Source: DASWRT01 sp036403035
GTDB taxonomy: Bacteria; Pseudomonadota; Alphaproteobacteria; ATCC43930; CGMCC-115725
Assembly (NCBI GenBank): GCA_036403035.1
Contig: DASWRT010000456.1
Coordinates: 1 to 18,454, forward strand
Reading direction: 5' to 3'
DNA length: 18,454 bases
The notes under the pieces were generated by a model that did not search any database, was not told where the DNA came from, and was given only the letters and a program-made list of their open reading frames with translations. Below are positions 1 to 7,580 of this stretch, in pieces. Both the position numbers and the translations under genes were made by a program. Each line of letters begins with the position of its first letter. The stretch's first letter is position 1.

Positions 1-235
1 GCACCTCACATCGCGGTGCATTGAACTCTTCCTAACGTAGGGGCCGGCCCTTGGGCCGCCCGCGGGTGCCGCAAGCGACGCCCCTACAATTAAAAGAAGC
101 GCGACAGAGATATCACTCGCTTGACGCGTGTAGGCCCAATCCGCGGGCCTTTCCCACCGGCCGGAGAGGGAAAGCAAGACCACGCCCACGCTCTGCTATC
201 TTCGCAACGCCCGCTTTCCCACCGAGGTTTCCCGT
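1..235. other. Leader region without a supported gene
   Basis: No coding region can be supported here. Stops close the plus-strand frames entering from the left edge within about 40 bases, so at most a few codons of an upstream gene could be present. The stretch around 85-120 is noticeably more A/T-rich than its surroundings and holds an isolated TACAAT at 85-90 that resembles a -10 box, but no matching -35 hexamer lies 16-18 bases upstream. It probably contains the promoter and leader of the downstream SDR gene, but no site can be assigned with confidence. Confidence 0.4.
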
Positions 236-1021
236 ATGCCGCCGGCATCATCGAACCAGCGCCGTCTCCGCGGCATCGTCGTCACCGGCGCGTCGAGCGG
301 CATCGGCGCCGAGGTCTGCCGGCGGCTCGCCGGGCCGGGGCAGGCGGTGCTGGTGCATGCGCGGAAGAACCGGGAGGGCGCCGAGCGCACGGCGGAGGCG
401 GTCCGCGCGGCCGGCGGCGAGGCTTCGGTGCTGCTCGCCGACATCGCCGAACCCGGCGCCGCGGCACGGGTGGTCGAGGAGGCCGCTTCGCGGTTCGGCG
501 GGGTCGACGTGCTGGTCAGCAACGCCGGCTTCGCCGACCGGCGGCCGTTTGGCGAGCTGACCGGGGCGGATCTCGCGGCCAGCGTCGCCGCGGTGCAGAC
601 CGCCTTCTTCGAGCTGGTGACGGCGGCGCTGCCGCACCTCCGCCGGGCCGGCGCCGCGGGATACGGAAGGGTCGTCGCGGTCAGCTCCTTCGCCGCGCAC
701 GTCTTCCGGCCGGACGTGCAGCTCTTCCCGGCCTCGGCGGCGGCGAAGGCGGGCGTCGAGGCGATGGTCAAGGCGCTCGCGGTCCAGCTCGCGCCGGACG
801 GCGTCACGGTCAACGCGGTCGCCCCCGGCTTCACCCGCAAGGATGCCGGCGCCCACACCGCACTCGACGAGGCGCGCTGGCGCCAAGTCGTCGAGCGCAT
901 CCCGCTCGGCCGCCTCGGGCGGCCGGAGGACGCCGCCGCGGCGGTCGCGTGGCTCGTCTCGGAGGAGGCCGGCTACGTCACCGGGCAGGTGCTGCACGTC
1001 GATGGCGGGCTGCTCGTCTGA
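236..1021 (+). CDS. SDR-family oxidoreductase, FabG-like, catalytic Tyr replaced by Ser
   Basis: A 261-residue protein with the short-chain dehydrogenase/reductase fold. It shows the dinucleotide motif TGASSGIG at residues 17-24, the SNAG motif at 95-98, a paired serine at 150-151, the NAVAPG loop near 193-198, and a C-terminal VTGQVLHVDGG ending typical of FabG-like enzymes. Length is normal for a classical SDR. The ATG at 236 is chosen because GAGG lies at 224-227, eight bases upstream. The odd feature is the active site: the usual Tyr-x-x-x-Lys reads Ser167-Ala-Ala-Ala-Lys171 (TCG codon at 734-736), so the proton-donating tyrosine seems absent while the lysine is kept. The S151-to-167 spacing is also about three residues longer than usual. 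It may be a non-catalytic or altered SDR. It stands alone on this strand and its substrate cannot be inferred. Confidence 0.9.
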   Translation: MPPASSNQRRLRGIVVTGASSGIGAEVCRRLAGPGQAVLVHARKNREGAERTAEAVRAAGGEASVLLADIAEPGAAARVVEEAASRFGGVDVLVSNAGFADRRPFGELTGADLAASVAAVQTAFFELVTAALPHLRRAGAAGYGRVVAVSSFAAHVFRPDVQLFPASAAAKAGVEAMVKALAVQLAPDGVTVNAVAPGFTRKDAGAHTALDEARWRQVVERIPLGRLGRPEDAAAAVAWLVSEEAGYVTGQVLHVDGGLLV

Positions 1022-1039
1022 AAGCCGCTGCCATCCCGC

Positions 1040-1561
1040 TCAGTGCTGGCCAACGTGAGGATGCTGCATCTCCATCTGCATCGGCATCGCGTGCGACGCC
1101 TGGGCGGCCGGCGTGCCGCCCTTGACCGTGATCGTCAGCTTCTGCGAGACGATCGGGGGGGCGGTCGGCATGTGGTCCTCGCCGGCCAGCAGCAACTGGA
1201 GCGTGTGGCGGCCCGGCGGCAGGTCGAGCGTCGCCTCGGTCTCGCCTTCCATGAAATGCCGGTGCCGGTCGTCTATCGGCACCGGCTTGCCTTTCGGCGG
1301 CAAAGCGCTGTCGACGAGCAGATGGATGTGCCCGCCGCCGCCGGCCATCTTCTTGTATGCCTTCGCGACCGCGGCGGCGCGGTCTTTCGGCGTGTCGGCG
1401 ATGCCGAAATGCACGACGACCGGGTTGGGCACCGTGGCCCCGTTGTCCGGATCGATGAACTCCGGCACGCCGGCATGGACATGGCCTTCATGCGCCTCGG
1501 CGGCCGGCGGAGTGAGGGCGAGGAGGGTTGCAACCGCCGCGGCGGACATGAGCTTGCGCAT
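1040..1561 (-). CDS. Secreted DUF4399-type protein with His/Met-rich ends
   Basis: A 173-residue protein beginning MRKLM, followed by a hydrophobic stretch and an Ala-rich AEA cleavage site near residue 23, which predicts Sec export to the periplasm. The core resembles the DUF4399 family: a VVVHFGIAD segment, GGGHIHLLVD, PVPIDDRHRHF, EGETEATLDLPPGRHTLQLLL, and a closing ITITVKGG. That family has no established biochemical role. The mature protein starts HEGHVHAG, and its C-terminal tail carries alternating Met and His (MPMQMEMQHPH), a composition seen in periplasmic copper-handling proteins; metal binding here is inference. A start seven codons upstream (position 1582) is possible, but the chosen start puts the basic residues directly before the hydrophobic segment. 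It lies 85 bases beyond the acyl-transfer operon on the same strand and may or may not be co-transcribed with it. It converges on the SDR gene with an 18-base gap. Confidence 0.8.
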   Translation of the reverse strand: MRKLMSAAAVATLLALTPPAAEAHEGHVHAGVPEFIDPDNGATVPNPVVVHFGIADTPKDRAAAVAKAYKKMAGGGGHIHLLVDSALPPKGKPVPIDDRHRHFMEGETEATLDLPPGRHTLQLLLAGEDHMPTAPPIVSQKLTITVKGGTPAAQASHAMPMQMEMQHPHVGQH

Positions 1562-1646
1562 CTCGGTTTCTCGAATGAGCATCGACGCGGCAAGCCTTTA
1601 CCACGCCGCCGCCGGAGGGCAAACCCGGTGCGGCCGGCGGCGCCGG

Positions 1647-2765
1647 TCAGGGTTGCCAGCCGTCGAGCCCGCTCCGCGCCGCGACCCGTCCGGTGTCGCC
1701 GCCGCCTTCGATCAGCGCGCCGACGAGGCGGCGCACCCAGCGCTGCGCCGCTTCCGGAGTCGGGTGGACTTCATCGATATAGTCCGCCTCGTTCGAGAAA
1801 TCCTGGAGGCTGGCATAGCGGACGTCCGGCAGCGCCAGCGCCGCGTCGATCCAGCGTCGCTTCCGCTGCTGGTAGTCGGCGTAGTGCGGCGAGCGCCGCG
1901 CATGCCATTGCGGCAGCGGCAGGTCGACGAGCAGCACGCGAACCCCGGCCTCGCTCAGCCGCCGGACGAGCCGGTTCAGCCGCTCGAACTGCTCGTCGGA
2001 GAGCGGTCCGTCGGTGCCGACATAGTTCCGCCAGAAGGCGAGGGAGCGGGCGTGGCGTCCCGCGTCGTCGAGCGTCGGCGGCATGCGCCCGGCGTCGTGC
2101 GGCCTCCCCAGTAGCCGGACGCGGAGCGGCGCGAGGTTGCCCTTGACCATCACGTCCAGGGCGAGGAAGGGGCGGAGCAGCAGGGCGGCGGCGGGCAGCC
2201 AGCGCACCGGCAGCACCGGCTCGACCGCGCCGCTCGCCTCGTCCTTCCGGTAGAGCCCGTAGCGGAACCGCTCGATGTCGATGTCGGTCGGGCGGCCCGG
2301 CCAGAGCTGCCGGTCGTCGGTGAAGAGGCCGTACCAGAGGCCGATGGCGACGGTCAGGTCGTGCCGCCGCTCCGGCGGCACCGCCTCCAGCAGCAGGTCC
2401 GCGACCTCGGCGGTCTCGGTGATATTCGCGCCGCCGACCGACAAATTGTGGACGGCGGCGGCCGGCAGCAGCTTCTCGACCTCCTGCGGCGGGAAGCCCA
2501 GCTCCACGTTCGACGCGCCGAGCAGGACGAGGGCCGGTCCGCTCGCCGGGTCGAGCAGCGGCCCGCGGTTGAGCACCACGTATTTCGGCGCAGTGCGATA
2601 GAGCGTCGCCGGGGCGTCGCCAGTCGCGAGCGACCGGCCGGTCTCCGTCGACGGCGGGAAGGCGACCAGCGTGGCGGCGAGCGCGAGAAGGTAGAACCCG
2701 GCCGTCCAGACCATGAGCCGCAGCGCCTGTCCCGCGACCGCCCGCAGCATCTCAGTAGCCGCCAT
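1647..2765 (-). CDS. Membrane-anchored SGNH-type protein, DltD/AlgX-like partner of the MBOAT
   Basis: A 372-residue protein with one N-terminal hydrophobic segment (about residues 15-36), probably a membrane anchor leaving the rest in the periplasm. The soluble part has SGNH-hydrolase hallmarks: GASN at 83-86 (candidate nucleophile Ser85), a GGAN turn at 111-114, and the late block DEVHP with Asp331 and His334. In O-acyl transfer systems such as alginate acetylation or teichoic acid D-alanylation, a protein of this fold works with an MBOAT to move the acyl group onto the extracytoplasmic polymer. The gene directly follows the MBOAT gene and overlaps its stop by 14 bases. An alternative ATG at 2750 lies one base after that stop (TGAGATG), and neither start has a strong ribosome site. 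It is likely the last gene of the operon. Whether it is a transferase, esterase or accessory factor cannot be decided from sequence. Confidence 0.82.
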   Translation of the reverse strand: MAATEMLRAVAGQALRLMVWTAGFYLLALAATLVAFPPSTETGRSLATGDAPATLYRTAPKYVVLNRGPLLDPASGPALVLLGASNVELGFPPQEVEKLLPAAAVHNLSVGGANITETAEVADLLLEAVPPERRHDLTVAIGLWYGLFTDDRQLWPGRPTDIDIERFRYGLYRKDEASGAVEPVLPVRWLPAAALLLRPFLALDVMVKGNLAPLRVRLLGRPHDAGRMPPTLDDAGRHARSLAFWRNYVGTDGPLSDEQFERLNRLVRRLSEAGVRVLLVDLPLPQWHARRSPHYADYQQRKRRWIDAALALPDVRYASLQDFSNEADYIDEVHPTPEAAQRWVRRLVGALIEGGGDTGRVAARSGLDGWQP

Positions 2766-4203
2766 AGACGAAATCGGGCGCGCCGTTGAACAGCGTCGCC
2801 AGCGCGATCAGCGCGAAGATCCCCGCGCCGAGGCACGCCTCGCGGACGACCGGCCGCCGGAGCCCTTCGGCTGCGCCGTCCAGCACCCGGCGGGTCCATG
2901 CCTCCGCCGGATCGGCGGCCGCGGCGAAGAGCGCCGCCGCGGCGGTCACCGTCGCGAAGGCCGACGCAGTGCCCGCCGCGCCGAGCACGCCGAAGATTCG
3001 AGCGAGCTGCCCGCCGTCGAGCCAGAAGCAGGCGAGCGCCGTCGCGAAATAGGCGAAGGTGACGCCGCGGCAAAGGAGGGCATAGGTACGGTTGGCGGTC
3101 AGCGTCCGGTAGCGCTTGCGGCCGAGCCGCTTCGTCAGGTCGATCTGCCAGAGCTTGTTGAGCGCCGCTCCGGCGCCGAGGAGGAGGCCGTACCAGAGGA
3201 ACGCGGTCGTCGTGCCGTGCCACAGTCCCATCGTCAGGAAGGTGACGAAGAGGGACGTCACGGCGATCGGCGCGGCGGCTCCGCCGGTCGGGAAGCGGCG
3301 GGTCAGCGCGGTCGCCAGCGGCGTGAACAGGTAGTCGCGGAACCAGACCGACAGGCTGATGTGCCAGCGCGTCCAGAACTCCAGCAGGCTGCCCGCCCGG
3401 AACGGCCGGTCGAAATTCTCCGGCAGCACGATCCCGAAGAGCCGCGCGACGCCGATCACCAGATCGGTGTACCCGGAGAAGTTGAAGTAGAGATAGAGCG
3501 CGTAGGCGGCGGCGCTCGCCGCGAAGGCGAGCGCGCTGCGTCCCACCGGCGCGATCCCGGCGAAAGCCGGGTCGAGCAGCGGCTTGGCGACGGCGCCGAA
3601 GACGCCCTGGAAGGCCGCGGAGAGCAGCAGGATCTTCGCGAGGCCGGCGACGATCCGGGCGAAGGCCGCGAACGCCTCTTCCGGCGACAACTTAACGGGC
3701 GGCTCGGCGACCTGCCGCGCGAACGGCTCGTAGCGGTGCACCGGCCCGGAGACGAAGGCCAAGAAGAAGCAGACATAGGCAAGGTAGGCAGGAACGCTCG
3801 GCCGGACAGCGACGGCGCCGTTCTGCGTATCGACCAGCAGGTGGATCACGCGGAACAGGATGTAGGACAGCCCGACCACCGCATAACCGGCCGGCAGCGC
3901 CGGCAGGAACCCGACGACCGCATACCGTTTCAGGTAGAGGAAGACCGCCACGACTGACGCGATGGCGGCGGCGAGGCACCGCCCGTCGCGCCACCGGTCG
4001 ACCGCACAGAGCGCCGCATATCCGAGCGCCAGAAAGAGAACCAGCGCCCAGGCGTCGAACGGCGAAGCCGGCAAGAGCATTGCCACGAACGCTGCGTTCG
4101 CCAGCACCAGCACGCCGGTCCGCCACCCGGAGCTGCGGCGGGCGCCGTAGAGCGCGAGCGCCACTGCGACGAGCAGCAGGAAGCTGAGCGAGATCAGCTC
4201 CAT
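2752..4203 (-). CDS. MBOAT-family membrane O-acyltransferase (DltB/AlgI-like)
   Basis: A 483-residue polytopic membrane protein, about the usual length for bacterial AlgI/DltB relatives, with many hydrophobic segments from the N-terminus onward. Family signatures visible include YFNFSGYTDLVIG at about 239-251, the cytoplasmic-loop motif LPENFDRPF, FWTRWHISLSVWFRDYLF at 276-293 (conserved His281), and MGLWHG at 325-330 with the invariant His329. Members accept an acyl group from a cytosolic thioester donor and pass it across the membrane to a polymer or lipid. DltB takes D-alanine from the carrier protein DltC, which is relevant because this operon encodes its own carrier protein. The ATG at 4203 has GGAG upstream and follows the FkbH-like gene by 15 bases. 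The acceptor molecule is unknown; no polysaccharide synthesis genes are visible in the window. Confidence 0.93.
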   Translation of the reverse strand: MELISLSFLLLVAVALALYGARRSSGWRTGVLVLANAAFVAMLLPASPFDAWALVLFLALGYAALCAVDRWRDGRCLAAAIASVVAVFLYLKRYAVVGFLPALPAGYAVVGLSYILFRVIHLLVDTQNGAVAVRPSVPAYLAYVCFFLAFVSGPVHRYEPFARQVAEPPVKLSPEEAFAAFARIVAGLAKILLLSAAFQGVFGAVAKPLLDPAFAGIAPVGRSALAFAASAAAYALYLYFNFSGYTDLVIGVARLFGIVLPENFDRPFRAGSLLEFWTRWHISLSVWFRDYLFTPLATALTRRFPTGGAAAPIAVTSLFVTFLTMGLWHGTTTAFLWYGLLLGAGAALNKLWQIDLTKRLGRKRYRTLTANRTYALLCRGVTFAYFATALACFWLDGGQLARIFGVLGAAGTASAFATVTAAAALFAAAADPAEAWTRRVLDGAAEGLRRPVVREACLGAGIFALIALATLFNGAPDFVYGGY

Positions 4204-4218
4204 CGCCGCTCCGCTCCG

Positions 4219-6168
4219 TCAGGCCGTTTCGGCGACGCGGGCGGCGGCAGCCGCCGCGGCGAAACCGGTCGCGACGATGTCGATCGGCAGATCGCGCTCC
4301 CGGTGCTCGGCAAGCGGCAGCCGCCAGAGCGTCGTTCCGTCGGCGAGCGTCTCGGCAGGCGAGAAGCCCAGCGCCTCGTAATGTCCGGCGACCATGCCGT
4401 TGCGCCCCGAGGGGATGTAGCGGCCGCGCAGTTCCTGGACGCCGGCGGCACGGGCCTGCCGCACCAGCTCTTGCAGCACGGCTTCCTCGATGCGCCGCTT
4501 CAGCACGCGGCAGCTCATCAGCCACGTGTCGATCTCCCAGACGGCGCCGTGCCGGCGGCAGATCACGACGCCGATCATTCCATTGTCGCCGAACGTGTCG
4601 GTCAGCCGGACCTGCATCGTGAAGACCGCCGGATCGGCTTCCAGGGCGCGGATCTCGGGCTCGGTATAGCGCCGTGTCGTCAGGTTGAACTGGTTCGATT
4701 TTCCGATGAGCTGCGCGATGCGGGGCCGCGACACCGGATCGAACGGCGCCATCGTCGCCACCATCCGCAGCGAACGCAGATAGTCGTCGAGGTCCGCGGC
4801 GCCGGACCGGAGCTGGAGCCGCCGCGCGTTGCCCTCGTAAAAGGCGGCGCGCCGCCCATCCTCGGCGGAGAAGGCGACCGCCTCGAAATAGCCGGCGGCG
4901 GCGAGGGTTCGGGCATAGAGCGCCGGGTCGGCCGGCAGTTCCGGCACGGCCACCGTCGGAAGCTTCTGCCGGATCAGCGCCCGCTCGGCCGGGTTGTCGT
5001 CGACGAAGACGAGGGAGTCGAGGCGCAGCGACAGCGCCTCGGCGATCGCGGCGATGTTGGCCGCCTTGTCCGACCAGTTCGCCTGGAACACGGTGAAATG
5101 CTCCTCGCGCAGCAGCATGTCGGGATGCTCGCGGAACGGTTGCCGTGCGACGGCGTCGTCGTTCTTCGAGGAGACGGCGAGAACGATCCCGCGATCCCTG
5201 AGGTCGAGCGCGTAGCGCTGCAACGCGAGGTACGACTCGCCGGCCGCATCGCCCTGGCCGACGACGATGCCTTCGAGCCCGTCGTCGCCGATGACGCCGC
5301 CCCACAGCGTGTTGTCGAGATCGAAGACGAGGCCGCGCCGGCTCTGGCCGCGCAGCGCGCCGACGATGCGGCAGACATGGTCGGCGAAGAGCGGCAGGAG
5401 CGACAGCGCGAAAGACAGCTTGGCGAGCGCCCACTGCGTCGGGTCGTGCCACGCGGCGAGGCCGACCGTCTCGGCGAGCGCCGCCGCGTCGAACAGCATC
5501 ATCTCGCCGCCGGAGGCCGCGGCTGCGTCGCGGAGCGCTTCATTGAAGCGGCCGACGAGCCGCCGCGTCGTGCCGGCGACGCCGCGGTCGATGCCGCCGA
5601 ACAGGGTTTCGGCCGGCGGCACGACCGTCTGCACGATCGCGACCGCGCCAGCCTGGCGCACCCCGCCGCGGATCGCATCGATCTGGGCGAGCGCAGCGGC
5701 GAGCGCGGCATCCTCCGCCGCGGCGTCGCCGAGCGGAGCGCGCAGCCGCAGCGTGCGGTCGTCGAGCATGACGAGCACCGCGTCGGGGCGGGCACGCCGC
5801 AACTCGGAGTCCGGGTCGATCGCCTGCTGCATCGCTTGGCCGAACGGCACCTCGACGATGTCGAGCGCGATATTGAAGCGGGACGCGGTCGCGACGAGCG
5901 CGGGCGCCAGGAACCCGGTCGTCGCATTGCTCAGGAGGCCGAGCCGGAACGGCGTCAGCGGGCGGAGGTCGGCGCCTGCCGCCGTCGCCGCGCCGATGGC
6001 CTTCGCCAGACGGCCGAGCTGGTTGATGTCCAAGGCATGGCCGGCGAGCGCCCGGAACGCTGCGCCGCCGGCTTCGCCGGACGCCAGCGCCTTGCAGCGC
6101 GCACCGAAATCGGCCGGCGGCCGCGGCAGCCAGAGGAGATCCTCGTACAGTGCACCGGGACCGGTCAT
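4219..6168 (-). CDS. FkbH-like HAD-IIIC protein (putative glyceryl-carrier protein synthase)
   Basis: A 649-residue protein with the three-part FkbH architecture. Residues about 73-270 form an N-terminal SGNH-like domain (FRLGLLSNATTGFLAPAL, then FGQ and a PDAVLVMLDDR segment). Residues about 278-405 form the HAD domain with VFDLDNTLWGG (Asp283, Asp285), SSKND with Lys335, and VFVDDNPAER (Asp390, Asp391). Residues about 475-620 form a GNAT-like C-terminal domain. FkbH and OzmB proteins of polyketide pathways take the glyceryl group of 1,3-bisphosphoglycerate, remove the phosphate and load glycerate on a carrier protein. The match in architecture and a carrier protein gene three genes upstream support the same role here. 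The ATG at 6168 overlaps the stop of the SDR gene as ATGA, implying translational coupling. The Ala-rich tail after residue 630 is unremarkable. The substrate assignment is family-based inference. Confidence 0.9.
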   Translation of the reverse strand: MTGPGALYEDLLWLPRPPADFGARCKALASGEAGGAAFRALAGHALDINQLGRLAKAIGAATAAGADLRPLTPFRLGLLSNATTGFLAPALVATASRFNIALDIVEVPFGQAMQQAIDPDSELRRARPDAVLVMLDDRTLRLRAPLGDAAAEDAALAAALAQIDAIRGGVRQAGAVAIVQTVVPPAETLFGGIDRGVAGTTRRLVGRFNEALRDAAAASGGEMMLFDAAALAETVGLAAWHDPTQWALAKLSFALSLLPLFADHVCRIVGALRGQSRRGLVFDLDNTLWGGVIGDDGLEGIVVGQGDAAGESYLALQRYALDLRDRGIVLAVSSKNDDAVARQPFREHPDMLLREEHFTVFQANWSDKAANIAAIAEALSLRLDSLVFVDDNPAERALIRQKLPTVAVPELPADPALYARTLAAAGYFEAVAFSAEDGRRAAFYEGNARRLQLRSGAADLDDYLRSLRMVATMAPFDPVSRPRIAQLIGKSNQFNLTTRRYTEPEIRALEADPAVFTMQVRLTDTFGDNGMIGVVICRRHGAVWEIDTWLMSCRVLKRRIEEAVLQELVRQARAAGVQELRGRYIPSGRNGMVAGHYEALGFSPAETLADGTTLWRLPLAEHRERDLPIDIVATGFAAAAAAARVAETA

Positions 6169-6863
6169 GGCCGAAGCGCCGCGACGATCTCGCGCGCGAC
6201 CTCCTCGGGTTCGAGAAAGCGCTGCGTCCGCGCCTGCAACTCGAGGAAGCGCGGGTCGAAGGCGTCGAGCATGCGCGTCCTTGTGTAGCCAGGGCTGACC
6301 GAGCCGACGCGCAGCCAGGGATATTCCGCGGCGACGGCCGCCAGCAGGCCGGCCAGCCCGTGCTTTGCGATCACGTAGGCGCCCATGCCCTTCGCGGCGG
6401 GCCGGGCCGGTCCGCTGCCGCCCATCGCGGCGCTGAGGACGGCGACGACGGCGCCGCGCTTGCGCTTCTGGAACGAGCGGCGGACCAGCCCGGCAAGGAG
6501 GCGCTGCGGACCGGCGACGTTGACCTGCCATTGGCGGTGCATCTCGTCCGGCTCGATCCGCGCGAACGGCGTCAGCGCCGGAGGCGGCGACGCCGCGAGG
6601 ACGATCCCGGCGAGCGGCGGCGATGAATCGTCCGCCGTGGCGACTGCCTCGACAGCCGCGTCGATCGACCGCTCGTCGCCGAGATCGAGCGCCAGAACCC
6701 GTCCGCCGAGCGCGGCGGCCACCGCGTGCGCCGCCGCCTCGCCGGACCGGTAGCCGACGATCGGGCAGTCGCCGCGGGCCGCGAGCAACCGGCAGACCGC
6801 AGCGCCGATCCCGCCGCTGCCGCCGCTCACGAGATAGCTCTCACCGTGCGACGCCATCGCCAT
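6165..6863 (-). CDS. SDR-family oxidoreductase of the carrier-protein operon
   Basis: A 232-residue short-chain dehydrogenase/reductase. The nucleotide-binding motif is SGGSGGIG near residues 13-20, the region normally reading NNAG is LAASPPP, and the active site keeps Tyr-Val-Ile-Ala-Lys, so unlike the SDR at the left end of the window this one looks catalytically competent. The ATG at 6863 is chosen because GGAG lies seven bases upstream (6871-6874). This makes the gene overlap the MaoC gene by 23 bases; a second ATG two codons in is a weaker choice. Its end overlaps the FkbH-like gene by four bases. Encoded between a dehydratase and an FkbH loader, it plausibly reduces or oxidises a keto/hydroxy group on a carrier-protein-bound acyl chain. 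The exact reaction is inference. Confidence 0.88.
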   Translation of the reverse strand: MAMASHGESYLVSGGSGGIGAAVCRLLAARGDCPIVGYRSGEAAAHAVAAALGGRVLALDLGDERSIDAAVEAVATADDSSPPLAGIVLAASPPPALTPFARIEPDEMHRQWQVNVAGPQRLLAGLVRRSFQKRKRGAVVAVLSAAMGGSGPARPAAKGMGAYVIAKHGLAGLLAAVAAEYPWLRVGSVSPGYTRTRMLDAFDPRFLELQARTQRFLEPEEVAREIVAALRP

Positions 6864-7293
6864 ACACCAGCTCCGCCGTGCCGCGGGCGACGAGGCGGCG
6901 GCCTGCGGCGGCCTCGATCCGGAATCGGATCCGCGCGGCACGGACCGCCTCGGACACCTCGACGACCTCGGCGGCGAGGGTCGCCGGCTCGCCGACGTAA
7001 AGCGGACCGCGGAAGTCGATATCGAGATGCGTCCAGATGCAGTCCTGCGTCGGCAGTTCCATCCCGACCAGCCGCGACACCTTGGCGGCGAGCAGGCCGC
7101 CATAGACCACCGGCCCGGCGAAGCCGCGCGCCTGCGCGTAATCGGCGTCCGAGTGCAGCGGGTTGCGGTCGCCCGAGAGCGCCGCGAACATTTCCATCTC
7201 TTCGGCGGCGATGACGAAACCGAAAGAAGCGGCGTGCCCCAGCGCGAGCGGAGGCGGTGCCGTCGCCTCCGCCTTGGCCGCGGACGCCGTCAC
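6841..7293 (-). CDS. MaoC-type hot-dog dehydratase/hydratase
   Basis: A 150-residue single hot-dog protein with the hydratase-2 signature FAALSGDRNPLHSD followed by ARGFAGPVVYGGLL. The catalytic Asp is at about residue 42 and His at about 47, both conserved. Such proteins add or remove water at the 2,3 bond of acyl-CoA or acyl-carrier-protein thioesters. No ATG is available in the right place: a GTG at 7293 forms a GTGA overlap with the stop of the carrier protein gene, the pattern expected for coupled translation, so it is taken as the start. Linkage to the carrier protein gene suggests an acyl-carrier-protein substrate rather than beta-oxidation CoA esters. Some family members act as dehydratases and others only as thioester-binding domains, so the direction of the reaction is unknown. 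Confidence 0.9.
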   Translation of the reverse strand: MTASAAKAEATAPPPLALGHAASFGFVIAAEEMEMFAALSGDRNPLHSDADYAQARGFAGPVVYGGLLAAKVSRLVGMELPTQDCIWTHLDIDFRGPLYVGEPATLAAEVVEVSEAVRAARIRFRIEAAAGRRLVARGTAELVYGDGVAR

Positions 7294-7538
7294 CGCGCGG
7301 GCGCGGCCTGGAGCTTGGCCGCGATCAGGTCTGCGAACTCTCCGACATTCTTCAGCGCCGCGATCTCGGAGGTGGTGAACTTCACGCCGAACGCCTTCTC
7401 GACGGCGACCACGAGGCGGATGTGGCTGAAGCTGTCCCATCCGTCGACATCGGCTGCGATGGTAGACGGACCGATCTCCAGTTCGTCGTCGTCGAACACG
7501 TCGCGAAAGATCGGCGTCAGCCGCGCATAGAGGTCCAT
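7290..7538 (-). CDS. Acyl carrier protein
   Basis: An 82-residue acidic protein with the four-helix carrier protein pattern. The 4'-phosphopantetheine attachment site is GWDSFSHIRL with Ser36; the residue after Ser is Phe instead of the commoner Leu, as seen in many dedicated, non-fatty-acid carrier proteins. It is not the housekeeping AcpP, since no fab genes are adjacent. The ATG at 7538 has GGAG seven bases upstream (7546-7549). As the first gene of the minus-strand operon, it should carry the acyl group loaded by the FkbH-like protein, modified by the MaoC and SDR enzymes, and delivered to the MBOAT. No phosphopantetheinyl transferase is encoded in the window, so activation would depend on a gene elsewhere. 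Confidence 0.93.
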   Translation of the reverse strand: MDLYARLTPIFRDVFDDDELEIGPSTIAADVDGWDSFSHIRLVVAVEKAFGVKFTTSEIAALKNVGEFADLIAAKLQAAPAR

Positions 7539-7564
7539 ACCCGTGCTCCGCCCTCAGCAATCGT

Positions 7565-7580
7565 CGGTGTAGTAACACCG
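7565..7580. repeat. Short perfect inverted repeat in the leader of the carrier-protein operon
   Basis: CGGTGT and ACACCG form a perfect 6-base inverted repeat around the four-base loop AGTA. It lies 27-42 bases upstream of the start codon of the carrier protein gene. It could be an operator or an mRNA hairpin, but in such GC-rich DNA a 6-base repeat can arise by chance. Confidence 0.3.

Noticed and set aside
1..19. GCACC...GGTGC inverted repeat at the window edge as an NtrC-like site
   Set aside because: The spacer is 9 bases rather than the expected 5 and the outer bases cannot be seen because the window starts there.
85..90. TACAAT as a -10 box for the first SDR gene
   Set aside because: No -35-like hexamer at 16-18 bases upstream, and it would leave a leader of about 140 bases; kept only as a remark.
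1634..1646. Terminator hairpin after the SGNH gene
   Set aside because: Only a 5-base-pair GC stem with a 3-base loop and no T-run close by; expected by chance in this composition.
6168..6531. In-frame upstream extension of the FkbH-like gene to about 770 codons
   Set aside because: The extension lies inside the SDR gene on the same strand and is Arg-rich, low-quality sequence; the ATGA overlap at 6165-6168 gives a natural start.
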